From assembly GCA_958295985.1 (NCBI GenBank), contig OY282432.1:2045282-2109281 (forward strand): a stretch of 64,000 nucleotides of DNA, in the 5' to 3' direction. Positions 43,600 through 58,500 of the stretch are shown in pieces. The stretch is from an uncultured Candidatus Binatia bacterium. Lineage in GTDB: Bacteria; Desulfobacterota; Binatia; UBA9968; JAJDTQ01. The position numbers and the translations under genes are program-made. The notes under the pieces were generated by a model. That model was not told the origin of the DNA. It made no database searches and saw nothing but the letters and a program-made list of their open reading frames with translations. The number at the start of each line of letters is the position of its first letter. The stretch's first letter is position 1.

Positions 43600-46500
43600 A
43601 TGAAACGTCACGTGGTCGGACAACCGATGGTACGCTCCTTGTCCAGGGGATGGCCGGCGCCGCTGCTGGCGATGCTGCTGTCCGCGCTGGCGCTGCTGCT
43701 GGCCGCGCTGCCGGCTGCGGCGCAGAGCGGCGCGCCTGCGGTGACCGGCGTCTCCATCACCTCCCGGCCGAGCCTGAAGAGCTCGAATCCGGACGTGTAC
43801 TGGCCCTACCAGCGGGACGATCACGTCGACGTGACGGTCACCTTCAGCCGGGCGGTGACGGTCACCGGGTCGCCGCGGCTGGCGCTGACCGTGGGCTCGC
43901 GCACCCGCCAGGCGGCCTTCCGGTCGGCGTCGGGCTCCAGCGTCAACTTCCGCTACACGACCATTGGGGGCGACCGGGACGCCGACGGCATTGCCATCGC
44001 CGCGGACGCGCTGACGCTCAACGGCGGCAGCATCGAGGCGGGAGGCGTGGCCGCCGCCCTCGGCCTCGGCAGCCACGCGCTGGGCGACCAGTCCAACCAC
44101 CGGGTGGACGGCGCCAAGCCGACCTTCGACGGCGTGGCGTCGCCCGCCTACGCCTTCACGCGCGGCGCGCGCGGCAGCTTCACGTTGCCGGCGGCGGGCT
44201 CGGCGACGATTTTCAGCACCTACGCGCTGGCGCCGACGCCGGCGCTGCCCGGCGGCCTGTCCTTCGCTGCGGCGACCCGCACCCTCTCCGGTACGCCGGA
44301 GGTGGGGATGGCGCAGACCACCTACACGCTCAACGTCAACCATCCAACTCCTGATTTTCAGGGCACCGAGCTCTCGGACTCCCTGGCGTTCACCGTCACG
44401 GTCGCCGGGGCGGTGCCGGCGGTGAGCGGGGTGTCCATCGCTTCCTCCCCGGCGAGCGGCTCCAGCTACGCGACGGGCGAGAACATCGACGTGGAGGTGA
44501 CGTTCAACTACCCGGTAACGGTGACCGGCACGCCGCGGCTGGCGCTCGGCATCGGCTCCGCCACGCGGCAGGCGGCCTACCGGACGCACAGCGGCTCGAC
44601 GGCGAGCTTCCGCTACCCGGTGATCGCGGCGGACAGCGACGGCGACGGCATCAGCATCGCCGCGGGGGCGCTGGCGCTGAACGGCGGCAGCATCGAGGCG
44701 TCGAACGTCGCCGTCGCCCTCGGGCTGGGCAGCCATGCGATCGCCAACGACGCCGGCCACACGGTGAACGATCTCCAGCCCTCCTTCGGGACGACGACGG
44801 TGGCGAACCAGCACTACGTGGCCGGCACGGCCGCGAGCGTGCAACTGCCGGCGGCCAGCGGCGGCGACGGCACGGTGAGCCACGCGCTGACCGGGCCGGG
44901 CGCGGCGACGACGCTCTCCCTGCCGCAGGGCCTCTCCTGGAACGCCGCGACGCGCACGATCTCGGGCACGCCCGGCGCCGCCGCGGCCGCGGCCACCTAC
45001 ACCTGGACGGCCACCGACGGCGACGGCGACACGGCGCAGCTTTCGTTCTCCGTCACGGTGGCGGCGACCAACGCGCCTACAGTGACCGGAGTATCCATCG
45101 CCTCATCCCCGGCTGGCGGCTCCAGCTACGCGACGGGCGAGAACATCGACGTGGCGGTCACCTTCAGCCGGGCGGTGACGGTCACCGGGTCGCCGCGCCT
45201 GGCGCTGACCGTGGGCTCGCGCACCCGCCAGGCGGCCTTCCGGTCGGCGTCGGGGTCCACCGTCAACTTCCGGTACACGACCATTGGGGGCGACCGGGAC
45301 AGCGACGGCGTCTCCATCGCCGCGGACGCGCTGACGCTCAACGGCGGCAGCATCGAGGCGGGGAGCGTGGACGCCGCCCTCGGCCTTGGCGGCCACGCGC
45401 TGGGCAACCAGTCCAACCACCGGGTGGACGGCGGCGGGCCGACCTTCGCCGGCGTGGCTTCGCCGGCGTTGAGCTTCACGCGCGGCACGCAGGGAAGTTT
45501 CACGCTGCCGGCGGCGACACCGGGGTCCGCCACCTACGCGCTGGCGGCGACGCCGGCGCTGCCGGCCGGCCTGACCTTCAACTTCGGGACGCGCACCCTG
45601 TCGGGCACGGTGGCGGTGGGGATGGCGAAGACAACCTACACGCTCAACGCCTATCGCCTGGTCCCGTACCCGGGCGAAGAGGGCGTGTTCTATGAAGAAC
45701 TCGCCGACACGCTCGCCTTCACGGTCGCGGTGTCCGGGGCGGTGCCGGCGGTGAGCGGGGTGGAGATCGCCTCCAGCCCGGCGGACGGCTTCAGCTACGC
45801 CACCGGCGAGGACATCGAGGTGCAGGTGACGTTCAACTACCCGGTGGCGGTGCTCGGCACGCCGCGGCTCGCGCTCGGCATCGGCTCCGCCACGCGGCAG
45901 GCGGAACACATTCTGAGCGGCGGCGGCGACGACAGCCGGCAGCGATTCCGCTACCGGGTGACGGCGTCGGACTTCGACCGCGACGGCATCGGCATCGCCG
46001 CGGGGGCCCTGACGGCCGCCCTCCCGTCCCGCATCACGGCTGCGAATCTGGACGTTGCCCTCGGTCTCGGCAGCCATGCGATCGCGACCGCCGCCGACCA
46101 CACGGTGAACGATCTCCGGCCCTCCTTCGGGGCGACGGTGGCGAACCAGCACTACGTGGCCGGCACGGCCGCGAGCCTGCAACTGCCCGCGGCCAGCGGC
46201 GGCGACGGCACGGTGAGCCACGCGCTGACCGGGCCGGGCGCGACGACGACGCTCTCCCTGCCCCAGGGCCTCTCCTGGAACGCCGCGACGCGCACGATCT
46301 CGGGCACGCCCGCGGCGGCCACGGCGGCGGGCTCCTACACCTGGACGGCGACCGACGGCGACGGCGACACCGCGCGGCTTTCGTTCGACATCACGGTGGC
46401 CGCGGCCGACGCGCCCAAGCCGACGAGTCTGGCGCTGTCCGCGCCCGCGGGGTTCGACGGCGACTACGCCGCGGGCGAGGTGGTCCGGGCGATCGTCTCG

Positions 46501-49500
46501 TTCGACAAGAACGTCACCGTGACCGGCACACCGCGCTTGGCGCTGACCATCGGGTCGAACACCCGCCAGGCGGCCTACGCGAGCGGCAGCAGCGACGCGG
46601 ACGACCTCGCGTTTCACTACACGGTGACCGGGTCGGACTTCGACGGCGACGGGCTGGACATCGGCTCGGACGCGCTGACGCTCAACGGCGGCGGCATCGC
46701 CGATGCCGCCGACACCTCGGTGGCGGCATCGCTCGGCCTCGGCGGCCTTGCCATCGGCGGCCCCTCCGGGCGCACGGTGCGGGACACCCGGCCCGCCTTC
46801 TCCCAGGCCGCCAGCGCCGCCAACCGGTCGCTGGAGAAGGACGCGGCGACCTCCACGACGCTGCCTCTGGCCACGGGCGGCGACGGCGCGCTGACCTACA
46901 GCATCTCGCCGGCGCTGCCCGCCGGCCTGACGCTGGCGAGCGCGCGCCCGACCATCGCCGGGACGCCGACGGTCGCGGGCGCGACCACGCACACGCTGAC
47001 CGCGACCGACGCCGACGGCGACCGGGCGACGCTCGGCCCGTTCACCGTCACGGTGGTGGTCGTGCCCAAGGTGACCGGGGTCTCCATCACGTCGCGTCCG
47101 AGCCTGAGGAGCGAGAACCCGAACGTGTACTGGCCCTACCAGCGAGCCGATCACATCGACGTGACGGTCACCTTCAGCCAGGCGGTGACGGTCACCGGGT
47201 CGCCGCGGCTGGCGCTGACCGTGGGCTCTCGCGCGCGCCAGGCGGCCTTCCGGTCGGCATCGGGGTCCACCGTCAACTTCCGGTACACGACCATTGGGGG
47301 CGACCGGGACAGCGACGGCATCTCCATCGCCGCGGACGCGCTGACGCTCGATGGCGGCAGCATCGAGGCGGGGGGCGTGGACGCCGCCCTCGGCCTCGGC
47401 GGCCACGCGCTGGGCAACCAGTCCGACCACCGGGTGGCGGGCGAGGGGCCGACCTTCGACGGCGTGGCGTCGCCCGCCTACGCCTTCACGCGCGGCACGC
47501 GGGGAAGCTTCACGCTGCCGGCGGCGGGTTCGGCGACGGTATTCAGCAGCTACGCGCTGGCGGCGACGCCGGCGCTGCCCGGCGGCCTCTCCTTCGATGC
47601 GGCGACCCGCATCCTCTCCGGCACGCCGGAGGTGGGGATGGCGACGACCACCTACACGCTCAACGTCAACCATCTAGTCCCCGGCCGCGACGGCGGGGCA
47701 CGCACCGAGCTCGCGGACTCGCTGACGTTCACCGTCGCGGTGTCCGGGGCGGTTCCGGCGGTGAGCGGGGTTGCCATCGCCTCCAGCCCGGCGGACGGCT
47801 CCAGCTACGCGACGGACGAGAACATCGACGTGGAGGTGACGTTCAACTACCCGGTGACGGTGACCGGCACGCCGCGGCTGGCGCTCGGCATCGGCTCCGC
47901 CACGCGGCAGGCGGCCTACCGGACGCATAGCGGCTCGACGGCGAGCTTCCGCTACCGGGTGACGGCGGCGGACTTCGACAACGACGGCATCTCCATCGCC
48001 GCGGGGGCGCTGACGCTGAACGGCGGCGGCATCGAGGCGTCGAACGTCGCCGCCGCCCTCGGTCTCGGCGGCCATGCGATCGCGACCGCCGCCGGCCACA
48101 AGGTGAACGATCTCCAGCCCTCCTTCGGGGCGACGGTGGCGAACCAGCACTACGTGGCCGGCACGGCCGCGAGCCTGCGACTGCCCGCGGCGAGCGGCGG
48201 CAACGCCACGGTGAGCCACGCGCTGACCGGGCCGGGCACGGTGACGACGCTCTCCCTGCCGCAGGGCCTCTCCTGGAACGCCGCGACGCGCACGATCTCG
48301 GGCACGCCCGCGGCGGCCACGGCGGCGGGCTCCTACACCTGGACGGCGACCGACGGCGACGGCGACACCGCGCGGCTTTCGTTCGCCATCACGGTGGCCG
48401 CGGCCAACGCGCCCAAGCCGACGAGTCTGGCGCTGTCCGCGCCCGCGGGGTTCGACGGCGACTACGCCGCGGGTGAGGTGGTCCGGGCGATCGTCTCGTT
48501 CGACAAGAACGTCACCGTGACCGGCGCGCCGCGGCTGGCGCTCGACATCGGCGGCGTCACCCGCCAGGCGGCCTATGCGAGCGCCGACAGCGACGCGGAC
48601 GAGCTCTCGTTCCGGTACACGGTGACCGCGTCGGACTTCGACGGCGACGGGCTGGACATCGGCTCGGACGCGCTGACGCTGAACGGCGGCAGAATCGTCG
48701 ATGCCGGCGTCGCCTCGGTGGCGGCGTCGCTCGGCCTCGGCGGCCTCACCGTCGGCGGCCCCTCCGGGCGCACGGTGCGGGACACCCGGCCCGCCTTCTC
48801 CCAGGCCGCCAGCGCCGCCGACCGGTTGCTGGAGAGGGACGCGGCGGCCTCCACGACGCTGCCCCTGGCCACGGGCGGCGACGGCGCGCTGACCTACAGC
48901 ATCTCGCCGGCGCTGCCCGCCGGCCTGACGCTGGCGAGCGCGCGCCCGACCATCACCGGCACGCCCACCGCCACCGGCGCGACCACGCACACGCTGACCG
49001 CGACCGACGCCGACGGCGACCGGGCGACGCTCGGCCCGTTCACCGTCACGGTGGCGGTCGTGCCCAAGGTGACCGGGGTCTCCATCACGTCGCGTCCGAG
49101 CCTGAGGAGCTCGGATCCGGACGTGTACTGGCCCTACGAGGGAGACGATCACATCGACGTGACGGTCACCTTCAGCCAGGCGGTGACGGTCACCGGGTCG
49201 CCGCGGCTGGCGCTGACCGTGGGCACGCGCACCCGCCAGGCGGCCTTCCGGTCGGCGTCGGGCTCCACCGTCAACTTCCGGTACTCGGTCGTGTGGGGCG
49301 ACCGGGACGCCGACGGCATCTCCATCGCTGCGGACGCGCTGACGCTCGATGGCGGCGGCATCGAGGCGGGGGGCGTGGACGCCGCCCTTGGCCTCGGCAG
49401 CCACGCGCTGGGCAACCAGTCCAACCACCGGGTGGACGGCGCCGGGCCGACCTTCGACGGCGTGGCGTCGCCCGCCTACGCCTTCACGCGCGGCACGCGC

Positions 49501-52500
49501 GGCAGCTTCACGTTGCCGGCGGCGGGTTCGGCGACGGGGCCCCACACCTACGCGCTGGCGGCGACGCCGGCGCTGCCCGGCGGCCTGTCCTTCGATGCGG
49601 CGACCCGCACCCTCTCCGGCACGCCGGAGGTGGGGATGGCGAAGACCACCTACACGCTCAACGTCAACCGTCCAACTCCTGATCTTCAGGGCACTGAGCT
49701 CGCGGATTCGCTGCCGTTCACCGTCACGGTCGCCGGGGCGGTGCCGGCGGTGAGCGGGGTGTCGATCGCCTCCTCCCCAGCGAGCGGTTCCAACTACGCG
49801 ACGGGCGAGAACATCGACGTGGAGGTGACGTTCAACTACCCGGTGGCGGTGACCGGCACGCCGCGGCTGGCGCTCGGCATCGGCTCCGCTACGCGGCAGG
49901 CGGCCTACCGGACGCGCAGCGGCTCGACGGCGAGTTTCCGCTATCAGGTGGTCGCGGCGGACGTCGACCGCAACGGCATCTCCATCGCCGCGGACGCGCT
50001 GACGCTGAACGGCGGCAGCATCGAGGCGTCGAACGTCGCCGTCGCCCTCGGGCTGGGCAGCCATGCGATCGCGACCGCCGCCGGCCACCAGGTGAACGAT
50101 CCCCGGCCCTCCTTCGGGACGACGACGGTGGCGAACCAGCACTACGTGGCCGGCGCGGCCGCGAGCCTGCAACTGCCCGCGGCCAGCGGCGGCGACGCCA
50201 CGGTGAGCCACGCGCTGACCGGGCCGGGCGCGGTGACGACGCTGACCCTGCCGCAGGGCCTCTCCTGGAACGCCGCCACGCGCACGATCTCGGGCACGCC
50301 GGCGGCGGCCGCGGCGGCGGCCACCTACACCTGGACGGCGACCGACGGCGACGGCGACACGGCGCGGCTGTCGTTCGACATCACGGTGGCCGCGGCCAAC
50401 GCGCCGAAGCCGACGGCTCTGGCGCTGTCCGCGCCCACGGGGTTCGACGGCGACTACGCGGCGGGGGAGGTCGTCCGGGCGCTCGTCTCGTTCGACAGGA
50501 ACGTCACCGTGACCGGCGCGCCGCGGCTGGCGCTCGACATCGGCGGCACCGTCCGCCAGGCGGCCTACGCGAGCGGCAGCAGCGACGCGGACGACCTCTC
50601 GTTCCAGTATACCGTGACCGCGTCGGACTTCGACGGCGACGGCATCAGCATCCGCGCAGGGGCGCTGAAGCTGAACGGCGGCAGCATCGTCGACGCGAGC
50701 GACGCCTCGGTGGCGGCGTCGCTCGCCATCGGCGCCTACGCCATCGTCGACGCCGCCGGGCATACGGTGCGGGACACACGGCCCGTCTTCTCCCAGGCCG
50801 CCAGCGCCGCCAACCGGTCGCTGGCGAAGGACGCGGCGACCTCCACGACGCTGCCCCTGGCCACGGGCGACGGCACGCTGACCTACAGCATCTCGCCGGC
50901 GCTGCCCGCCGGCCTGACGCTGGCGAGCGCACGCCCGACCATCACCGGGACGCCCACGGCCGCGGGCGCGACCACGCACACGCTGACCGCGACCGACGCC
51001 GACGGCGACCAGACGACGCTCGGCCCGTTCACCGTCACGGTGGCGGACGGCGCGCCGGTCGTGTCCGCCGTGACCATCATCTCCAAGCCCTACGCCAACG
51101 CCACCTACGGGCTGGGCGAGGTCATCCAGATCCTGGTCGACTTCGACAAGCAGGTAAGGAGGTCCTGGCTGGGGCGCCAGGCGGAGCTCGGGGTCGACGT
51201 GGGCGGGACGATCCGCCGCTTTCAGTATTCCGGTGCATACCTTGGCAACGGCCTGTTGTTCGAGCGCACGGTCAGCGCGGCGGACCGCGACGCCGACGGC
51301 ATCAGCATCGGCTCCGACGCGCTTACCCTCGGCACGGGGACGCTGACCGACCTGGAGACCGGGGTCGCCGCGGTGACGGTCATCGGGACCCACGCCGTCG
51401 CCAACGCGGCGGCGCACAAGGTGGACGGCTCGGTGAACACGCCCCTGGCCGTGAAGTCGGTGAGCATCGTCAGTTCCCCGGCCAGCAGCGACGGCTACGA
51501 CGTGGGCGAGTCGATCAAGGTCGAGGTCGCCTTCTCCAAGCAGGTCAGTGTCACCGGGGCGCCGCGACTGGCGCTGACCATCGCATCGAACACGCGGCAG
51601 GCGGCGTTTGAGCGGAGTACGATCGATTACGCCCTCGTGTTCGCCTACACCGTCACTGCGAACGACCGGGATTCGAACGGGATCGGCATCGCGGCCGGCG
51701 CGCTGACGCTGAACGGCGGCAGTATCGTCGATGCCGTCACCCTCTCGGTCCCGGCGTCGCTCGGCCTCGGCACCCACGCCATCGCCGACGCCTCGGCGCA
51801 CAAGGTCTATACGCCGGCGCGGATCACGGGCGCGTCGATCATCTCCGACCCCGGCGCGAACGGTACCTACGACGCGGGCGAGACCGTCACGGTGGAACTG
51901 TCCTGGTCGCAGCGGGTCATCATCACCGGCGGGACGCCCCGGGTCGCGTTGACCATCGGGTCGAACACGCGCCAGGCGGAGCGGGACGCCGCGGCCGCCG
52001 CCCGCGGGCACTGGTACCGCTACAACTATACGGTGACGGCCGGCGACTGGGACGGCGACGGCATCAGCGTCGGCGCGGACGCGCTGACCCTTCCGGGCGG
52101 ATTCCGCATGTTGGGCAACGGCGGCGTGGACGCGGTCCTCTCGCTCGGGACCCACGCCATCGCCGACGACTCCGGCCACACGGTGCGGGACTCGAAGCCG
52201 GCCCTGGCGACCGTGGCGGCCCGGCCCTACCTGCTGGACGTGGCGGTCGGCGACGCGCTGCCGGCGGCGACCGGCGGCGACGCGCCGGTGACCTACACGC
52301 TCGCCGGGCCGGGAACGGCGACGACGCTCTCGCTTCCCGCCGGCCTTTCCTGGGACGCCGGCACGCGCACGCTCTCGGGCACGCCGACGAGCGCGACGGC
52401 GGCGGCGTCCTACACGCTGACCGCCACCGACACCGACGGCGACACGGCGGCGGCGTCCTTCGACCTCTCGGTGGTGACGGACCCGGTGGTCACCGGCGTC

Positions 52501-55500
52501 GCCATCACCTCCAGCCCGGCGTCGGGCGACGCCTACGCCGCCGGCGAGACGATCACGGCCGACGTGACCTTCGGCCAGGCGCTGACCGTCACCGGCGCGC
52601 CGCAACTGGCCATCGCCGTCGGCGCCACCACGCGGCAGGCGGCGGGGAGCCACACCGCCGGCGAGAGCAGGATCGCGTTCAGCTACACGGTGGCGACGGC
52701 CGACAGGGACGCGGACGGCATCGCCATCGCCGCCGGCGCCCTGACCCTGAACGGCGCCACCGTCCGCAACGCCAGGGGCGAGGACGCGCGGTTGGGCCTC
52801 GGTTCCCACACCGTCGCCGACGCCTCGGCGCACAAGGTCTCCACCCCGCCCAGGATCACCGCGGTGGATCTCCGGTCGAGCAGCCTTCGGTGCTGCTGGG
52901 CCCCCCGGTGGGGCGATTGGGCGGATTCCCGGCAGACCGCCCAGAACCGGTTCCCCCCGAGCCACGTGATGGTCACGATCACGTTCGATCAGCCGGTGAC
53001 CGTCACCGGCGCGCCGCAAGCGGCGCTCGGCATCGGCGCCAACACCCGCCAGGCCGCCTACGATTCGTTCCTCACCAAGCTCTTCCTGAACACCCCATAC
53101 GTGACCGGCCCCCTGACCGCCTCATCGTTCTACTACGAACTCCAGGCGTCGGACTTCGACGGCGACGGCATCTCCATCGCCGCCAACGCGCTGGCGCTGA
53201 ACGGCGGCACGATCCGCGACGCCGAGGGCGAGGACGCCGTGCTCGGCCTCGGCTCCCACGCCATCGCCAACCACCCGACCTTGCGGGTGGCGGACGCGGT
53301 GCCCTCCTTCGCGGCGACGCTGGAAGCCCGGCGCTACCTGCCGAACCTGCGGGTGAGCGACCAGCTCCCGGCGGCGACCGGCGGCGACGGCGCGCTGACC
53401 TACAGCCTCTCGCCGGCGGCGCTGCCCGCCGGCCTCTCCTGGGACGCCGCCACGCGCACGATCTCCGGCACGCCGACGAGCGTGACGGCGGCGTCCTCCT
53501 ACACGCTGGCCGCCACCGACGCCGACGGCGACGCGGCGACGCTGACCTTCGACCTCTCGGTGGTGACCGACCCGGTGGTGAGCGGCCTCGGCATCACTTC
53601 CAGCCCGGCGTCGGGCGACGCCTACGCCGCCGGCGAGACGATCACGGTGGACGTGACCTTCGACCAGACGGTCACGGTGACGGGCGCGCCGAACCTCGCG
53701 CTCACCATCGGCAGCACGGCCCGGCAGGCGACGGGGAGCCACGTTTCGGGGCAGAGCAAGATCACGTTCCGCTACCCGGTGGCGACGAGCGACCGGGACA
53801 CCGACGGCATCTCCATCGCCGCCGCCGCCCTGACCCTGAACGGCGCCACCATCCGCAACGCCAAGGGCGAGGACGCGCGGCTCGGCCTCGGCTCCCACGC
53901 CGTCGTCGGCGCCGCCGGCCACAAGGTGTCGGCGCCGCCCCGCGTCGTGGAGGTGAGGCTCGACACGACGGAGCTGGTCCACAGGCCGCCCGGAGACGTC
54001 TGGGGCAGTCAGCCGTCCGGCTGGGCGGACCCGCGGCAGACCGCGACCAACCGCTTCGCTCCCGCGGTCGTGGTCGCGATGGTGGCCTTCGACCAGGATT
54101 TCGCCGTCAACGGCAGCGGCTGGCCGAGCCTCGCGCTGACCATCGGCGGCCGGACCCGGCAGGCAGCCTACAGCGGTTACCTGAGCCGGGTGTTTGCAAT
54201 GGGCCGCGGCAGGAGCGCCTCCCAGGTGCTCGGGTTCCATTACACCCTCCAGCCCTCGGACTTCGACGGCGACGGCCTCTCCATCGCCGCCGGCGCGCTG
54301 ACCCTGCCCGCCGGCACGACCTTGCGCGACGCGGAGGGCGAGACCGCCCTGCTCGGCCTCGGCTCCCACGCCATCACCGACGACCCGGACTACCGGGTGG
54401 CGGACACTGCGCCCGCCTTCGGCACGCCCACGATCCAGCCGCAGCACTGGGTGGCCGGGACCGCGTCCTCGCTCACCCTGCCGGCGGCGACCGGGGACGG
54501 CTCCGTCTCCCACGCGCTCACGCCGGCGCAGCGGCCGTCCTGGCTGGCCTTCGACGGCGCGACCCGCGTGCTGTCCGGCACGCCCCCGGCGGCCGCGGCC
54601 GCGGCGACCCATACCTGGACGGCGACCGACGGCGACGGCGATTCGACGGCGCTGGCCTTCACCCTCACCGTGGCCGCGGCCAGCGCGCCGAAGGTCTCGG
54701 AGGTCAAGTTCCTCTCCACCCCGGCGGCGCACCGGATGTACGCGCCGGGCAGCGCCATCGAGGTCGGGGTCAAGTTCGACAAGGCGGTGACCGTGACCGG
54801 CACCCCGACGCTTGCCCTCGACGTCGGCGGCACGACGCGCAAGGCGGGCTACAGCGCCACGCGCAACGGCTACCTGGTGTTCTCCCACACCGTCCTGCAG
54901 GCGGACTACGACACCGACGGCGTGAGCATCGGCTCGGGCGCGCTCGCGCTCCCCACCGACGGCAGCGGCGACATCGTCGACGCGGCCGACGCCTCGGTCC
55001 GGGCGGCGCTGGGGCTCGGCTCCCACGCCATCGCCGACGCCGCCGGCCACCAGGCGGGCAGTCCGCCGCGGGTCACCGGCGTCGGCTTCCACTCCACGCC
55101 GCAGCAGGCGGGCACCTACACCAAGGGCGCGACGATCACCGTCCAGGTCGATTTCGACCAGACGGTGACGGTGACCGGCGCGCCGAAACTGGCGCTGACG
55201 ATCGGCGGCCAAACCCGCCAGGCCGCGGCCGTCGCCGGCACGGGCAACGCCTACGTCCGCTTTTCCTACACGGTGGTGGCGGCGGATGCGGACGCCGACG
55301 GGCTCGGCGTCGCCGCCGGGGCGCTGACCCTCGACGGCGGGACCATCCGAGACGCCGACGGCCAGGACGCGGTGCTCGCCCTGGGGAGCCACGCGCGCAC
55401 CGCCTTCGCCAACGCCAAGGTGAACGGCGGCAGGACCGGCCTCTGGCCGGACTTCGGCTCGGCGGCCGGCCCCGACCTCGCCCTGACCGTGGGGACGGCG

Positions 55501-58500
55501 GCGACCCACGCGCTGCCCACCGCGACCGCCGGCGATACGCCGCTGCGCTACGCCGTCTCGCCGGCGCTGCCCGCCGGGTTGAGCGTGAACGCCTCCACCG
55601 GCGTGCTGTCCGGCACGCCGGTGATGGAGAGCCCGCGCACCGCCTACACGCTGACCGCGACCGATGCCAACGGCGACGCCGCGACGCTGGCCTTCCATCT
55701 CAAGGTCTCGGGCACCCGCCCGGTGGCGAGCGGGGTCGCCGTCGCCTCCACGCCTCTCTCGGGGGACACCTACGGGGCCAGCGAGGAGATCCGGGTGGAC
55801 GTGACCTTCGCGCGCGCGGGCACGGGCGCGATGATGGTGCGCGGCCGCCCCCGGCTGGCGCTCGAGGTCGGCGGCGCGACGCGCCTGGCGTCGTTCCTCT
55901 CCGTCTCCGGCGGGACGCTGCGCTTCCGCTACACCGCGCAGGCGGAGGACCGGGATACCGACGGCATCGCCGTCGCCGCGGACGCGCTGGACCTGAACGG
56001 CGGGCTGATCCGCGACGCGGCGGGGAACAACGCGATCCTGAGTCTGGGAAGCCATGCGCTGAGCGCCCAGGCGTCGCACAAGGTGGACGGCGGCACCGGA
56101 CGCGCCCCGGCCGTGACCGGGGTCTCGGTGATCTCGGCGCCGGCGAGCGGCGACACCTACACGCGGGGCGAGATTATCGAGGTGGAGCTGCGCTTCGACC
56201 AGGCGGTGGGCGTCTCGGGGACGCCCAACCTGGCCCTCACCCTGGGCTCGGCCACGGCGCAGGCGGCCTGGAACCGCGCCGGGGCGAGCCCGACGACGCA
56301 GGTCTTCCGCCACGTGGTGGCGGCCGCGGACCGCGACACCGACGGCCTCTCCATCGCCGCCGGCGCGCTGACCCTGAACGGCGGGACGATCCGCAACGTC
56401 CGGGGCGAGGACGCGGGGCTCGGTCTCGGCAGCCACGCGCTGGGCGCCCAGGCGTCGCACAAGGTGAACGGCGCGAGTAACGCGGCGGCGATGGTGACGG
56501 GAGTCTCCATCCGCTCCTTCCAGAACGACGGCTGGTACGACCACGGCGAGACCATCGACGTGCGGGTCACCTTCAACAAGGTGGTGACGGTAACGGGCAG
56601 CCCGCGACTGGCGCTCGCCATCGGCGGCACGACCCGGCAGGCGGCGTACCGCGCCGCCGCCGGCGTCAGCGTGGACTTCCGCTACACGGTGGCGGACCCC
56701 GACCACGACACCGACGGCCTCTCCATCGCCGCCGGCGCGCTGACGCTCAACGGCGGGGCGATCTCCCACGGCGGCGTCGCCGCGGCGCTTGGCCTCGGCA
56801 GCCACGCGCTGGGCGCGCAGGCGTCGCACAAGGTGGACGGCCGCGTCGGCCGCGTGACGGGCGTCTCCATCACGTCGAGCCCGGAGAACAGCGCCGGCTA
56901 CGGCGCGGGCGAGACCATCGATCTGGAAGTATCTTTCAGCGACAACGTCGCCAGCACGCAAGGCCCCAGGCTGGCGCAGACCGCCTCCAGACTGGCGCTG
57001 ACCATCGGCGACAACACGCGCTACGCCCCGCTCAAGGCGCCGTACCTCACCAGCCGGTGGAACTACAGGAGCCTGTCATACCGATACACGGTCCAGACGA
57101 CGGATCGGGACACGGACGGCATCTCCATCGCGGCGAACGCGCTGACCGGCTCCTTGCGCCGGAAGGACGGCAACCCGATGATTCTCGCCTTGGGCAGCCA
57201 CGCGCTGGGCAACCAGGCGTCGCACAAGGTGACCGGCGCCGCCGTGACGCCCCGCGTGACCAGAGTCCGGATCCCCGCCCCGCGCGCCGGCCACACCTTC
57301 GAACTCGGGGACAGCATCCAGGTGTATCTCGATTTCAACGTCCCGGTCGCAGCAACCGCACGGCCACAATTGGCGCTCGACATCGGCGGCACCACGCACC
57401 GGCTGAACGCCCAATCGTGGGGCGACGCCGCCGGCTCGCCCTCGTCCAGGATCGTGTTCGGGCACACGGTGGGGGCATCCGACCGGGACACGGACGGCAT
57501 CTCCATCGCCGCCGACGCCTTGACGCTTCCCGGTAACGGAACCCTGCGCAGCGCGGTCGGGGTGGACGCGGCGCTCGGCCTGACCGCGGTCGTCAACGAC
57601 GGGACGCGCAAGGTGGACGGCAGCCTCAACCCGGTGGCGGAACCCTTCGTGAGACTCGCCGGCACGGCGCCCCACAATATCTTCCTCACGAACGGGAGCT
57701 TCATTATCGTCGTCGATTACACCAGGCCGGTGACGATCACGGGCACGCCGACGGTCGCGGTGCAGGTCGGCAGCGTCACGCGCCGCGTGCCGCTGTCCGC
57801 CCGGGATATCAACAACAAACGTTTGGAGTTCCGGTACACGGTGCGGCACGACGACCGGGATCCGGACGGCGTCAGTATCGCCGCCGACGCGCTGAGCCTG
57901 GAGGGCGGCAGCATCGTCGGGCCGGGCGGCAAGGCGGCGCGGCTCCGCTTCCGCTCCGGCATCACGAACGACGCCAGTTTCAAGGTCGGCGGCGCCGCGC
58001 TGCAGACGCCGACCTTCGGCGCGGCGGTGGTGCCGAAGCAGGTCTGGGTGGTGAACTCGCCGTGGGAATTGACGCTGCCGCCGGCGACCGACGGCGACGG
58101 GACGCTGACCTACTCGCTGACCGGGCCGGGCACGTCGGCGACCACGCTGCGCCTGCCGGCGGGAGTGAGCTACTCCACCTCGTCGGCCGGCACCTTCAAC
58201 GGCGGCAGGATCAGCGGCACGCCGACGCAAGGGTGGGGATACACCCACCGGCTGACGGCGACGGACGCCGACGGCGACACGGCCACGCTGGACTTCACCC
58301 TCGAGGTCTGGCCCGACTATGCGCCGAGCTTCGGCGACGCGACCATCGACGACAAGGAGTGGACCCAGAACGGCGCGATCGACGCCTTCGATCTGCCGGA
58401 GGCCTTGAACAAGCCGGCGGTGGCCGGCCGCAACGAGCCGTTCACCTACACGCTCTCGCCGGCGCTGCCGGGCGGGATATCGCGGGCGGACCACCGGGTG

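Noticed and set aside
45103-47673. 856-codon open frame on the - strand
   Set aside because: Antisense shadow of the 2-kb super-repeat. Its apparent internal repeats mirror the coding-strand repeats.
47674-53019. 1781-codon open frame on the - strand
   Set aside because: It is antisense to the giant protein. The composition (Arg, Gly, Asp, His, Gln-rich low-complexity repeats) is what codon-biased high-GC repeats give in the complementary frame, and the + frame has a signal peptide and clear domain structure.
52890-56480. 1196-codon + strand frame
   Set aside because: Out-of-frame reading of the giant gene. It consists of Arg/Gly/His runs, while the true frame continues Ig-like modules through the same bases.
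53122-56961. 1279-codon open frame on the - strand
   Set aside because: Same reason: a repetitive Arg/Gly/His-rich antisense frame of the giant gene with no domain.
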